DNA of 64,000 bases from Gammaproteobacteria bacterium (GTDB taxonomy: Bacteria > Pseudomonadota > Gammaproteobacteria > Steroidobacterales > JABDKV01). How positions within the stretch are numbered: the first letter of the stretch is position 1; each line of letters starts with the position of its first letter. Of this stretch, positions 40,144 to 49,129 are shown piece after piece. The stretch is from assembly GCA_029862165.1 (NCBI GenBank), contig JAOTXU010000001.1, positions 1 through 64,000 on the forward strand, written 5' to 3'. Both the position numbers and the translations under genes were made by a program. The notes beneath the pieces are model-generated. The model was not told the DNA's origin. It did not search any database and worked only from the letters and a program-made list of their open reading frames with translations.

Positions 40144-40740
40144 ATGTTTACCGGGATCATCACGCAAATTGGCACCTTGCGCAGCCGGGAGCGTCATGAC
40201 GGTGATGAATCACTGCTTTTCGGTGTGTCATCTGACTGGCTGTATGGCAGCGTCGTGGGTGACAGCATCGCCGTAAACGGTGTGTGCCTGACTGTCACCC
40301 AAAATGATGGCGATGGATTTGCTGTCGACGTTTCTGGCGAAACATTGTCAAAAACCACGCTTGGCCAGCTTGAGAGTGGGGCCGCAGTCAATCTGGAGCA
40401 CGCACTCAGTCTTGGCGATGCGCTGGGCGGTCACCTGGTGAGTGGTCATGTTGATGCGGTGGCCAAGATCCTCGATTGCCAGCAGGAATCGCAATCGGTG
40501 CGCATCTGGGTGTCATTGCCTCAAGAACTGGCGCATTTGGTGGCGGTAAAAGGCAGTATCTGTGTGGATGGGACCAGCTTGACCGTCAACGAGGTTGAGC
40601 GGGACCGTTTCAGCGTTAACATTATTCCTCACACACTCGGGGCCACCGTTGCCGGTGCCTATCGGCCGGGTACCCCGGTCAATCTCGAGGTAGATATTAT
40701 TGGGCGCTACGTCGCGCGCATAATGGAGCAGAGTCAATGA
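40144..40740 (+). CDS. ribE: Riboflavin synthase (alpha chain)
   Basis: Dismutation of two lumazines to riboflavin. 198 residues with two homologous lumazine-binding repeats, each opening with a GxxVGDSI-type turn (GSVVGDSIAVNGVCLT in the first, VKGSICVDGTSLTV in the second) and a trimerisation C-terminus. The starting MFTGIITQIGTL is diagnostic. It overlaps ribB by 4 bp. Confidence 0.96.
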   Translation: MFTGIITQIGTLRSRERHDGDESLLFGVSSDWLYGSVVGDSIAVNGVCLTVTQNDGDGFAVDVSGETLSKTTLGQLESGAAVNLEHALSLGDALGGHLVSGHVDAVAKILDCQQESQSVRIWVSLPQELAHLVAVKGSICVDGTSLTVNEVERDRFSVNIIPHTLGATVAGAYRPGTPVNLEVDIIGRYVARIMEQSQ

Positions 40741-41864
40741 CAATCGTGCAGCCGATACGAGACGAACGTTTCGACAGCATTGAGGATATCCTCAGTGAAC
40801 TCAGTGCGGGACGCATGGTTATCATCATGGACGACGAGAGCCGTGAAAACGAAGGCGATCTGATCATGGCCGCCGATCGTGTGCGCCCCGAGGATATCAA
40901 TTTTATGGCCCGTTATGGTCGCGGACTGATTTGTATGACGATGAGCCGGGAGCGTTGTCAGCAACTGCGTCTGCCGTTGATGGTCAGCGAAACCGATAGC
41001 GACCAGCGCACTAACTTTACTGTATCCGTTGAGGCAGCCGAGGGTGTGACGACAGGCATTTCGGCCCATGATCGTGCTCACACAATTCAGGTTGCCGTGG
41101 CCCGTGACGCAAAACCGGAGGACTTGAGACAGCCGGGGCATGTCTTTCCCCTGATGTCGCAACCGGGTGGAGTTCTTACGCGGGCAGGCCACACAGAAGC
41201 GGGCTGTGATCTTGCACGCCTGGCTGGAATGGAACCGGCGGCAGTGATCGTCGAGATATTGAATGAAGATGGCAGCATGGCGCGACGCAACGATTTGGAA
41301 ACGTTTGCAAGGTCTCACGGATTGCGTATCGGCAGTATTGCGGATCTCATCCGCTATCGGCTAAGCAAAGAGCAATCTGTAGAGCGGATTGCCGATCGGT
41401 CAGTCCCAACAGATTTTGGCGAGTTCCAAATGTATTGCTATGAGGACTACGTGCACCACAGCGTTCACCTCGCAATGGTGTGCGGCGAGATTGACCCTGC
41501 TGAACCGACCTTGGTCCGTGTTCACGTCCAAAATACGCTTGCCGACGTAGCGGGTTTGAAGTGGCCGTCGCTGGGCTGGCCATTACGTGACGCGATGCAA
41601 ACTGTTGCGGAGCAGGGCGGTGGTGTGGTCGTGATATTGCGTCCGACAGAGGATCCGCGAGAACTCGTGGGTGCTGTCAATCGCGGGAACGATACTCCGG
41701 ATGCCGACGATCACACATCGGAACTGCGTACTTATGGCATAGGCGCGCAGATTATTCGTGATTTAGGGGTGCGTAAGATGAAAGTATTGAGCGCACCGAA
41801 GATCATGCACGCGCTGTCAGGTTTTGGTCTGGAAGTTGTCGAGTATGTGGACGGCGGTAGCTGA
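40737..41864 (+). CDS. ribB: 3,4-dihydroxy-2-butanone-4-phosphate synthase with degenerate GTP cyclohydrolase II-like tail
   Basis: 375 residues. The N-terminal DHBP synthase (about 10-205) is intact: DDESRENEGD, then GVTTGISAHDRA, and AGHTEAGCDL. The C-terminal half resembles GTP cyclohydrolase II (GEFQMYCYEDYVH start, TYGIGAQIIRDLGVRKMKVLS end), but the zinc-cysteine segment SLRCDCG and the QEGRG motif of real RibA are absent. They are replaced by ADVAGLKWPS and PTEDPR. This is the RibBX type described in some proteobacteria, so GTP cyclohydrolase II must come from another gene. It overlaps ribH by one base. Confidence 0.93.
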   Translation: MTIVQPIRDERFDSIEDILSELSAGRMVIIMDDESRENEGDLIMAADRVRPEDINFMARYGRGLICMTMSRERCQQLRLPLMVSETDSDQRTNFTVSVEAAEGVTTGISAHDRAHTIQVAVARDAKPEDLRQPGHVFPLMSQPGGVLTRAGHTEAGCDLARLAGMEPAAVIVEILNEDGSMARRNDLETFARSHGLRIGSIADLIRYRLSKEQSVERIADRSVPTDFGEFQMYCYEDYVHHSVHLAMVCGEIDPAEPTLVRVHVQNTLADVAGLKWPSLGWPLRDAMQTVAEQGGGVVVILRPTEDPRELVGAVNRGNDTPDADDHTSELRTYGIGAQIIRDLGVRKMKVLSAPKIMHALSGFGLEVVEYVDGGS

Positions 41865-42340
41865 TGGCAGGTTTTCGTACAGCAGCGGGAACGGCGGACG
41901 CGCGTGATTTGCGGATCGCCATCGTTGCATCGCACTTTAATGAAGTAATCGTCAACAAGTTGCTGGACGGCGCACTGGAAACTTTATTGCGCATGGGCGC
42001 GGAGCGGCCGGATATCAGTGTGACTTGGGTGCCTGGCGCATGGGAACTGCCTTTGGCAGCGCAGGCAATCGCCAAAGTCGGGCGGTGCGATGCGATAGTC
42101 GCGTTAGGCGCAGTCATACGCGGTGGCACGCCACACTTTGACTACATATGTTCTGAATGCGCAGCGGGCCTGGCACGCGTCTCGCTGGATTTCAGCTTGC
42201 CCGTTGCCTTTGGTGTATTGACCTGCGATAGCGATGAACAGGCCGCCGCGCGCGCGGACAGCGACGGTGAAAACAAAGGTTCGGAGGCCGCCATCGCCGC
42301 GGTTGAGATGACGCAAGCCTTGCGCCGACTGGACTCTTAA
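41864..42340 (+). CDS. ribH: 6,7-dimethyl-8-ribityllumazine synthase
   Basis: Joins the pyrimidine from RibD with DHBP to give lumazine, then used by RibE. 158 residues; VASHFNE at the start, PGAWELPLAAQ, and RGGTPHFDY with the conserved His. The start shares its A with the ribB stop (TGATG). nusB starts 2 bp after its stop, the usual bacterial order ribH-nusB. Confidence 0.96.
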   Translation: MAGFRTAAGTADARDLRIAIVASHFNEVIVNKLLDGALETLLRMGAERPDISVTWVPGAWELPLAAQAIAKVGRCDAIVALGAVIRGGTPHFDYICSECAAGLARVSLDFSLPVAFGVLTCDSDEQAAARADSDGENKGSEAAIAAVEMTQALRRLDS

Positions 42341-42342
42341 TC

Positions 42343-42789
42343 TTGAGTGAACCAAAGAAAAGCCGGGCCGGCAGGAGTCGGGCCAGACGCATTCTGATGC
42401 AAGCCTTGTATCAGGCGTTGTTGAGCGAACAAACCCTGTCTGACATACAGGGCCAGTTCGAGGAAGACAGTCAGCTCGAAAACGTTGATCGTGAGTTTTT
42501 CGACGCGTTGATTGCCGAGGTCGATCGGCGCCGCAGCGATTTTGATGAAGTAATCGGGCGTCTTGCTGACCGCCCCGTGACCCAGATTGACCCCGTCGAA
42601 TGTGCGGTACTCTACGGCGCAATGGCAGAACTGAGCGCACGCAGCGATGTGCCCTACCGGGTAGTGATCAACGAAGCGGTGTCGCTTGCAAAGCGTTTTG
42701 GAGGTACTGAAGGTCATCGTTACGTGAATGCTGTCTTGGATCGCGCGGCAGTCGAGTTACGACCGGAAGAAACGACCGGAACCGGGTAG
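42343..42789 (+). CDS. nusB: Transcription antitermination factor NusB
   Basis: RNA-binding protein that with NusE forms the boxA complex on rRNA operons. 148 residues starting at TTG 42343. The pattern SRARRILMQALYQAL, then ERALLYGAMAELSARSD-type helix (here VECAVLYGAMAEL), and VAINEAVSLAKRFG (VVINEAVSLAKRFGG) fit the all-helical NusB fold. It overlaps the thiL start by one base. Confidence 0.95.
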   Translation: MSEPKKSRAGRSRARRILMQALYQALLSEQTLSDIQGQFEEDSQLENVDREFFDALIAEVDRRRSDFDEVIGRLADRPVTQIDPVECAVLYGAMAELSARSDVPYRVVINEAVSLAKRFGGTEGHRYVNAVLDRAAVELRPEETTGTG

Positions 42790-43706
42790 TGGCCTCTAAA
42801 GAAAACGAAATCATCCGGCGCTATTTCAACAAAGAATCTGACCGCGACGATGTTTTGATTGGTGTTGGCGACGATGCAGCCACTGTCAGGCTTCCATCTG
42901 GTATGGAATTGGTCAGCGCCATCGACACCATCGTTGAAGGCGTACATTTTCCTGCACATTTCGATCCGGGCGATATTGGTTATCGTGCCCTTGCAGTTAA
43001 TCTCAGTGACTTTGCGGCGATGGGCGCAGAACCGGCCTGGGCGTTGCTATCGTTGTCCCTGCCGGCTGCCGACGAAAGTTGGCTGGGATCTTTTAGCGAC
43101 GGGTTTTTTGGCCTGGCCGGCCGGTACAATGTCGCACTAATCGGTGGTGACCTGATTCGTGGACCGATGACGGCGACTGTGACTGTGCTGGGTCATGTGC
43201 CGGCCGGAATGGCGATCACCCGGGCCGGTGCGCAGGCAGGAGATCTGGTTTATGTGACCGGCTCACCGGGGGCGGCAGCACTGGGGCTGGCAAAACTGAC
43301 GAACCCGAATGCGCAAGATTCAGGTCTTGAGCAATTTTTCCGTCGGCCACAGCCGCGTGTGCAGCAAGGCATCGCATTGCGCGGCATTGCTACCGCGATG
43401 ATCGACATATCCGATGGTCTTCTGACCGATGCCGGGCACATTGCAATGGCATCGGGTGTCAGAATCAACTTCGATTACGACGCATTGATGAAGATAAGCC
43501 GCGGTGAACTCACTGCAGCATTTTGTGGTGGCGACGATTATGAGATTTTATTTACAGTGCCAGAAAAAAAACTGGATGCACTGAATGCTGCAACTGCTGG
43601 ATGGACCTGCGGACCCGGCTGTATCGGCAAGATTGAGCCGGGACAGGGCCTGATTATGCCCGGTCACGATCTGGCGGCCTACTCCGGATACGATCACTTC
43701 GCATAG
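42789..43706 (+). CDS. thiL: Thiamine-monophosphate kinase
   Basis: ATP-dependent phosphorylation of thiamine monophosphate to thiamine diphosphate. 305 residues from GTG 42789, overlapping the nusB stop by one base. Marks are GVGDDAATVRL, SAIDTIVEGVHFP, LAVNLSDFAAMGAEP, IGGDLIRGP and MIDISDGLLTD. In many gammaproteobacteria pgpA follows; it does not here, and the run of genes ends with a 176-bp gap. Confidence 0.95.
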   Translation: MASKENEIIRRYFNKESDRDDVLIGVGDDAATVRLPSGMELVSAIDTIVEGVHFPAHFDPGDIGYRALAVNLSDFAAMGAEPAWALLSLSLPAADESWLGSFSDGFFGLAGRYNVALIGGDLIRGPMTATVTVLGHVPAGMAITRAGAQAGDLVYVTGSPGAAALGLAKLTNPNAQDSGLEQFFRRPQPRVQQGIALRGIATAMIDISDGLLTDAGHIAMASGVRINFDYDALMKISRGELTAAFCGGDDYEILFTVPEKKLDALNAATAGWTCGPGCIGKIEPGQGLIMPGHDLAAYSGYDHFA

Positions 43707-43882
43707 AGTGGCTGCAAAATAGCTTTCTTGCCCGGTTAGCTGCTATTACGCGAATTGGATCACAGTCCGTCCGGCAGGTGTGGGCTTATCCTTGATCTCA
43801 CTATTGTGCAGCCGGTGACGTCCGCATACCGCGGGCTACAAATCGGCTCTAATCATAATTTTACAGGGTAAAACACTTTCCT

Positions 43883-45169
43883 ATGCTAGGTAAGATCGGA
43901 AAATACGACATAATCAAGGAAGTCGGTAAAGGTAGTACCGGGACAGTCTATTTGTCTCACGATCCTTTCTATGGTCGCGATGTCGCCATTAAGGTCAATC
44001 ATACCGAGGCCGGCCAAGAAGAAGATCAGAATGTCGTCCGCAAGATGTTTTTTAATGAAGCCAACATGGTCGGCATGTTGCAGCATCCGAACATCCTGCC
44101 TATCTACGATGCTGGCGAAGAAAACGATCGTTACTATGTAGTCATGGAGCACGTCCATGGTGCTCGTACCCTGGCTGCCTACTGCGATCCGAATAACTTG
44201 CTGCGTATCTCGGACGTGGTCGAAATCATATTTAAATGCGCGAAGGCTCTGCATTATTCCCATGGACGCGGTGTCGTGCACCGCGACATCAAACCCAGCA
44301 ACATCATGCTGACTACCGCCAGCGACGTCAGAATTATAGATTTTGGTATTGCGTTACGTGATGGGTCTGACACGTCACAGATCACCGGTATCGCAGGATC
44401 TCCCAGCTACATGTCACCAGAACAAGTTCAGGGCGGTGATATCACACATCGCAGCGATCTCTATTCGCTCGGAACGGTGATGTATGAGCTGTTGACGGGC
44501 TATCGCCCCTTGCGCGCTCCCACGCTCTCCAAACTGTTACATCAGATTGTCTATGCAACACCGGCGCCGATGCATACACATAGACCCGGTCTGTCCGAAA
44601 TATTGGAAGAAATTGTTTCCAAGTCGATGGAGAAGGAGCCTGAAAAGCGATACAAAAATGGCCTGGATTTCGCTGCTGACCTGACACGTGCTTTTCAACA
44701 GCTGCAACAGCAGGAAGACCAGATTGATCAGCAACAGCGTTTTGATCAGCTACGCAAGCTGAGTTTCTTCCATGATTTTTCTCACGGTGAGATTTGGGAA
44801 GTCTTGCGTGCCAGCGACTGGCACACTTATGCGCCGGGACAGGAAATTGTTCGTGAAGGCGAGATGGATGATCGCTTCTATATCATCGTCGACGGCGCCG
44901 TTGCCGTCCATCGGGGAGAAACTGCAGTCGGTGCCTTGCAGACGGGGGACTGTTTCGGCGAAACCAGCTATGTGCAAAATGCACGTCGTACGGCGACAAT
45001 CAAGGCACACCGATCCGTCACGTTACTGCGAGTCAGCTCAACGTTGCTTGAGCAGGTTTCCGCGGCGTGTCAGCTTCGCTTCACCAAGATGTTCTTGCGT
45101 TCGCTAATCCACCGTTTGCAACGTGCCGATGCTGCGCATCGCGCAACCCAGGTCCCGGTTCAGGCCTGA
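43883..45169 (+). CDS. Hanks-type Ser/Thr kinase fused to a cyclic-nucleotide-binding domain
   Basis: 428 residues. The kinase (about 7-265) has a glycine loop GKGSTG (15-20), K37 in [12 protein letters not shown] (133-140), DFG (153-155) and SPSYMSPEQ, so it should be active. A glutamine-rich helix (about 269-288) links to a cNMP-binding domain (about 293-412) whose cassette [18 protein letters not shown] resembles the phosphate-binding cassette of PKA regulatory subunits. No transmembrane segment is present, so it is cytosolic. The natural reading is a kinase controlled by a cyclic nucleotide, as inference. It is convergent with folE2 with a 10-bp overlap. Confidence 0.9.
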   Translation: MLGKIGKYDIIKEVGKGSTGTVYLSHDPFYGRDVAIKVNHTEAGQEEDQNVVRKMFFNEANMVGMLQHPNILPIYDAGEENDRYYVVMEHVHGARTLAAYCDPNNLLRISDVVEIIFKCAKALHYSHGRGVVHRDIKPSNIMLTTASDVRIIDFGIALRDGSDTSQITGIAGSPSYMSPEQVQGGDITHRSDLYSLGTVMYELLTGYRPLRAPTLSKLLHQIVYATPAPMHTHRPGLSEILEEIVSKSMEKEPEKRYKNGLDFAADLTRAFQQLQQQEDQIDQQQRFDQLRKLSFFHDFSHGEIWEVLRASDWHTYAPGQEIVREGEMDDRFYIIVDGAVAVHRGETAVGALQTGDCFGETSYVQNARRTATIKAHRSVTLLRVSSTLLEQVSAACQLRFTKMFLRSLIHRLQRADAAHRATQVPVQA

Positions 45170-46002
45170 TCAAGACTACCTTGCTCCGTCTCCTTATCGT
45201 GTTCGATAAGGGCATATGCAGAGTGATTGTGAATTGATTCAAAATTCTCGGACTCAACTATGTACGACGTGATTCGTTCGTCCTTATTTAGTCGCTGTGC
45301 CACGTCCCGCACGATGTCTTCAACAAATTTTGGGTTGTCGTAGGCTCTTTCTGTTACGTATTTCTCATCGGGACGCTTGAGGATGCCGTAGAGATCGCTT
45401 GATGCCTCATCTTCTGCGATGTCGATGAGCTCTTCTATCCAAACGAAACCGGTTGTTTGCACGGTGATGGTCACGTGTGAGCGTTGGTTATGCGCTCCGT
45501 AGTCCGAGATGCCTTTTGAGCAAGGGCAAAGGCTAGTCACCGGGACGACAACGCGTATGGACATGCGGTTCTTGCCAGCCTCATGATCGCCGATCAGCGT
45601 GGCCTCGTAATCCAGAAGACTTTCCACCCCACTGACGGGCGCCTTTTTGCTTACGAAGTAAGGAAACCGCATTTCGATATGCCCGTGATCCGCTTCGAGA
45701 TGCGTGGTCATTTCCGCCAGCATGTCGGCAAACGAGCGCACTGATATTTCTTTCTCGTGGTTGTTTAATATCTCGACAAAACGCGACATATGAGTGCCTT
45801 TGAAGTTGTGCGGCAAATTCACGTACATATTGAAATTCGCGATAGTGTGCTGTTCACCACCGGAGCGATCCAGGACACGCACCGGATGAAAGATGTCTTT
45901 GATACCCACTTTGTTGATCGGAAGCTGGCGTGTGTCAGGCCGTCCCTGAACGTCTGCAATTTTGCTCAGGTCTGCAGCGGCTTTGTTTGCTGGACTACTC
46001 AT
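45160..46002 (-). CDS. folE2: GTP cyclohydrolase FolE2
   Basis: GTP to dihydroneopterin triphosphate, the first step of folate and queuosine synthesis, by the type IB enzyme that can work without zinc. 280 residues from ATG 46002; a TTG at 46029 is less likely. The active-site region reads [20 protein letters not shown], and the N-terminal GVKD-like start is [13 protein letters not shown]. It follows ispA by 61 bp on the same strand. The kinase gene overlaps its 3' end on the other strand. Confidence 0.94.
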   Translation of the reverse strand: MSSPANKAAADLSKIADVQGRPDTRQLPINKVGIKDIFHPVRVLDRSGGEQHTIANFNMYVNLPHNFKGTHMSRFVEILNNHEKEISVRSFADMLAEMTTHLEADHGHIEMRFPYFVSKKAPVSGVESLLDYEATLIGDHEAGKNRMSIRVVVPVTSLCPCSKGISDYGAHNQRSHVTITVQTTGFVWIEELIDIAEDEASSDLYGILKRPDEKYVTERAYDNPKFVEDIVRDVAQRLNKDERITSYIVESENFESIHNHSAYALIEHDKETEQGSLDQA

Positions 46003-46063
46003 CGGATCTTTATACTCGAGCTTAAACAACCATTATATGCACATTTTCGTGGTGGCTGGCGGT

Positions 46064-46957
46064 TCAGCTCTTTCTTTGTACGATGTACTCGGAGATAGCC
46101 CGCAAGGTGTCAGCCGTAGCGTCAAAACCAGACAAAGAATCGATGGCCTCTTTATGGAGCTGTTGCGCTCGTTTCTTCGCTTCGTCCACACCCAACATTG
46201 ATGTGTAAGTGGGTTTAGCGCTGGCGCGGTCCGAGCCGGGTGTCTTGCCGATGACTTTTGCGTCTCCCTCGTCGTCCAATATGTCGTCACGAATCTGGAA
46301 TGCGAGCCCGATTCGGTCTGCGTAATCACTGAGTGCGACCAATTTTGCCGCTGGCATGTCAGCGGCGGCCATCGCGCCCATGCGAACACTGGCAGAAATC
46401 AACGCACCGGTTTTCATACGGTGCATGTTTTCGAGTTGCTCGATATTGAGGATATTGCCTATGGCCGCCAAATCGATTGCCTGGCCGCCAGCCATGCCAC
46501 GCGTGCCGCTTGCAGCGGCGAGTTCGGCAATCATTCGAATTCTCAGCTCTGCGGCCACTGCCATGCTTTCGTCACGCGCCAGGATTTCAAATGCCAGGAC
46601 CTGCAAGGCATCGCCGACCAGTACCGCAGTCGCCTCGTCATACGCCCGATGACAGGTAGGCTGGCCACGACGCAAATCGTCATTGTCCATCGCCGGCAAG
46701 TCGTCGTGTACCAACGAGTAGGTATGGATCAATTCGACTGCACATGCGGGGCCATCAAGACGCGCTTCGTCCAGACCCGCGGCGCATCCGGTTGCATAAA
46801 CCAATACCGGACGGAGCCTTTTGCCACCACCCAGGGTGATGTAACGCATCGCCTCATGCAGACGGCTTGGTGGTAGGTTGCTGTCGGGTAACCAGCGCTC
46901 CAACGCTTCATCAACACGGATGCGGTATTTGCCAAGAAACTCGCGTAGCGGGGCCAT
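46064..46957 (-). CDS. ispA: Farnesyl diphosphate synthase (geranyltranstransferase)
   Basis: Condenses isopentenyl diphosphate with DMAPP and geranyl-PP to farnesyl-PP. 297 residues. The first Asp-rich motif is DDLPAMDNDD and the second DDILDDEGD; also LGGGKRLRPVL and KTGALI. It is the short-chain prenyl synthase next to xseB, as in E. coli, but the next gene is folE2 rather than dxs. It starts 17 bp after the xseB stop. Confidence 0.95.
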   Translation of the reverse strand: MAPLREFLGKYRIRVDEALERWLPDSNLPPSRLHEAMRYITLGGGKRLRPVLVYATGCAAGLDEARLDGPACAVELIHTYSLVHDDLPAMDNDDLRRGQPTCHRAYDEATAVLVGDALQVLAFEILARDESMAVAAELRIRMIAELAAASGTRGMAGGQAIDLAAIGNILNIEQLENMHRMKTGALISASVRMGAMAAADMPAAKLVALSDYADRIGLAFQIRDDILDDEGDAKVIGKTPGSDRASAKPTYTSMLGVDEAKKRAQQLHKEAIDSLSGFDATADTLRAISEYIVQRKS

Positions 46958-46974
46958 CGGGGCAGTTTTGGCTA

Positions 46975-47208
46975 TCAGTCCTGCGGATCAAAAGCCTGAG
47001 TCTGGCTGTCGGCCGTTTTTTGCAGCAGGATTTCGACTTTTTGTTCGGCTTCCTTAAGTGCCTGTTGGCAACTGCGGGTCAGCGCAATACCGCGCTCGAA
47101 ATGTTCCAGGGTTTGCTCCAGAGGCAAATCCCCTTTTTCCAGCCGTTCCACCAGCGTTTCCAGTTCCGCCAGAGATTTTTCGAAATCGGTATGCTTTTTT
47201 TTCGCCAT
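46975..47208 (-). CDS. xseB: Exodeoxyribonuclease VII small subunit
   Basis: 77 residues, mostly one helical hairpin: FEKSLAELETLVERLEKGDLPLEQTLEHFERGIAL, diagnostic of XseB. It forms the stalk of the XseA/XseB nuclease. It is the first gene of the minus-strand xseB-ispA-folE2 run; xseA is not in the window. It is divergent from the rubrerythrin gene, with a 139-bp gap holding its promoter. Confidence 0.95.
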   Translation of the reverse strand: MAKKKHTDFEKSLAELETLVERLEKGDLPLEQTLEHFERGIALTRSCQQALKEAEQKVEILLQKTADSQTQAFDPQD

Positions 47209-47267
47209 GTGCCCCCCGTGTGCGCCGCCACGGTACTAAGCCGCGATATCCGGGTCAACGAGTTGGA

Positions 47268-47296
47268 TTGACTTGCGGCTAATCAGCGTCTACAGT
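47268..47296 (+). promoter_or_regulatory. Sigma-70-like promoter of the rubrerythrin unit
   Basis: TTGACT (47268-47273) and TACAGT (47291-47296) are 17 bp apart, five of six and four of six matches to the consensus. Transcription would start near 47303, just before the palindromic operator at 47310-47326. Confidence 0.65.
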
Positions 47297-47309
47297 TTAG
47301 CTTAGTCAC

Positions 47310-47326
47310 TTTAGACTCATTCTAAA
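47310..47326. promoter_or_regulatory. 7-1-7 palindromic operator (PerR/Fur-family-like)
   Basis: TTTAGA-CTCAT-TCTAAA. Within it TTAGACTCATTCTAA differs from the perfect 7-1-7 palindrome TTAGAATNATTCTAA by one base. This is the shape of operators bound by PerR-type Fur-family repressors. It overlaps the start of the transcript, where a repressor would block the polymerase. Which regulator binds is unknown. Confidence 0.55.
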
Positions 47327-47347
47327 TCAACTGATTGGAGGTTGATC

Positions 47348-47767
47348 ATGCAACTCAAGGGCAGCAGCACGGAACAGAATCTCAAGGACGCGTTTGCGGG
47401 TGAATCGCAGGCGAATCGCCGCTATCTCTACTTCGCACAAAAGGCCGATGTTGAAGGCTACAACGATGTTGCCGCCGTTTTCCGCTCAACGGCCGAAGGT
47501 GAAACCGGCCATGCGCACGGTCATTTGGAGTACCTTGAGGAAACCGGTGATCCGGCCACCGGATTGCCGATCGGTGCGACGGGTTTGAACCTGAAAGCAG
47601 CCATTGCTGGCGAGACCCACGAATATACTGATATGTACCCCGGCATGGCCCGGGCGGCCCGCGACGAGGGTTTCGAAGAAATCGGTGATTGGTTCGAGAC
47701 GCTGGCAAAAGCTGAGCGTTCGCATGCCAACCGTTTTATAAAAGCACTCGATTCGCTGGATGACTGA
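47348..47767 (+). CDS. Rubrerythrin-family diiron protein without rubredoxin domain
   Basis: 139 residues. The four-helix ferritin-like diiron domain is visible: E21 in [25 protein letters not shown], then [17 protein letters not shown] and AERSHANRF. The C-terminal rubredoxin domain of classical rubrerythrin is absent. Such proteins reduce hydrogen peroxide using external electrons. GGAGG lies seven bases before ATG 47348; a TTG at 47342 is less likely. It leads the unit rubrerythrin / Fe-S protein / DUF3501, with promoter and operator just upstream. The electron partner may be the next gene, as inference. Confidence 0.92.
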   Translation: MQLKGSSTEQNLKDAFAGESQANRRYLYFAQKADVEGYNDVAAVFRSTAEGETGHAHGHLEYLEETGDPATGLPIGATGLNLKAAIAGETHEYTDMYPGMARAARDEGFEEIGDWFETLAKAERSHANRFIKALDSLDD

Positions 47768-47782
47768 TGGTCTGCTTCAGGA

Positions 47783-49129
47783 ATGAGTAGCGGAGACAAG
47801 CGCGAAGGAAGTCTGGATGCCCCAACACGTCATCCCATCGATTGGAAATCCGCTGATTTTTGGGATGAAGAAAAATTAGACGCAGAGCTGGAGCGGGTTT
47901 ACGACATCTGTCACGGATGTCGCCGCTGCTTCAGCCTGTGCAATTCTTTTCCGGTCCTGTTCGATGCCGTCGATCAATCGGATACCGGAGAAGTCGATGG
48001 TATAAGTCGCGAGGCATCCTGGGAAGTCGTCGATAACTGTTATCTCTGCGACATGTGTTACATGTCCAAGTGTCCGTATGTTCCGCCACACGAATGGCAG
48101 GTCGATTTTCCACACCTGATGTTGCGCGCCAAGGCTGTCCGTTTTAAAAAAGATGGTGTCAGCGCGCGCGACCGCGTGTTAAGCGCCACAGACAGGGTTG
48201 GCCGGCTGGCGGGCATACCGGTTGTGGCACAGACAGTCAACGCGCTAAATGCCAGCAAAAGCGGTCGGACCCTGTTGGAAAAAACAATTGGAGTGCATCG
48301 GGATGCGCCGGTGCCCAAATATCACTCCAAACCGTTACGTAAGAGCCAAAAAGATCGGCAAAACAATTCAGCGCGGGGTCAGCCCACAGAGCACACACGT
48401 GGCCGGGTGGTCTTGTTCACAACTTGCTATGGCAACCGTAATGAACCCGAGTTGGGCGAGGACCTGATTTCGGTTTTTGAACACAATGGGATACCAGTGC
48501 GTTTGTCGGCCATGGAACGTTGTTGTGGCATGCCAAAGCTGGAGCAGGGTGATCTGGAGGCGGTCAACCGTCTGAAAGAAATCAATATTCCAACGCTGGC
48601 GCAATTGGTTGACGATGGCTGGGATATTACGGCACCGATTCCGTCTTGCGTGCTGATGTTCAAACAGGAACTTCCATTGCTATACCCCGACGACGAGCAA
48701 GTCGCAAAAGTTGCCAGTGCCTTTTTCGATCCGTTTGAATACCTCATGTTGCGGCAGAAGGCCGGCAAATTGCTGACTGATTTCAGCCGTTCGCTGGGTC
48801 AAGTCGCATGGCATGTGGCCTGTCACCTGCGCGTGCAGAATATCGGGATGAAGACGCGAGATGTGCTGAATCTGATTCCGGATACTGAAATAAAGCCTAT
48901 CGAGCGTTGTTCCGGCCATAATGGAACCTATGCAGTGAAAAAAGAATATTTCGAAACCGCCAGGAAAATTTGTCGTCCTGTCGTTCGTCAGGTCAAGACG
49001 GCCAACGCAGATTGGTATTCCAGCGATTGCCCCATGGCCGGTCACCAGATAGGAGGCGGTCTGTCAGATGAGTCGGAACCGACACACCCGATGCGGCTCT
49101 TGCGCATCGCATATGGCTTGATCGAATGA
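47783..49129 (+). CDS. Heterodisulfide-reductase-like (GlpC/HdrD-type) Fe-S protein
   Basis: 448 residues. Two ferredoxin motifs near the N-terminus, C43-X2-C46-X2-C49-X3-C53 and C86-X2-C89-X2-C92-X4-C97, would hold two [4Fe-4S] clusters. Two CCG-like cysteine-rich domains follow ([19 protein letters not shown] and [20 protein letters not shown]). In HdrD/GlpC proteins these hold an extra cluster or bind quinone and disulfide. It starts 16 bp after the rubrerythrin stop and overlaps DUF3501 by 4 bp. The three-gene set recurs in proteobacteria with unknown joint function; electron delivery to the rubrerythrin is a reasonable inference. Confidence 0.9.
   Translation: MSSGDKREGSLDAPTRHPIDWKSADFWDEEKLDAELERVYDICHGCRRCFSLCNSFPVLFDAVDQSDTGEVDGISREASWEVVDNCYLCDMCYMSKCPYVPPHEWQVDFPHLMLRAKAVRFKKDGVSARDRVLSATDRVGRLAGIPVVAQTVNALNASKSGRTLLEKTIGVHRDAPVPKYHSKPLRKSQKDRQNNSARGQPTEHTRGRVVLFTTCYGNRNEPELGEDLISVFEHNGIPVRLSAMERCCGMPKLEQGDLEAVNRLKEINIPTLAQLVDDGWDITAPIPSCVLMFKQELPLLYPDDEQVAKVASAFFDPFEYLMLRQKAGKLLTDFSRSLGQVAWHVACHLRVQNIGMKTRDVLNLIPDTEIKPIERCSGHNGTYAVKKEYFETARKICRPVVRQVKTANADWYSSDCPMAGHQIGGGLSDESEPTHPMRLLRIAYGLIE

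Noticed and set aside
40144-40740. FMN riboswitch controlling the rib genes
   Set aside because: The genes sit inside a tight operon after glyA and nrdR; no RFN-like leader is visible.
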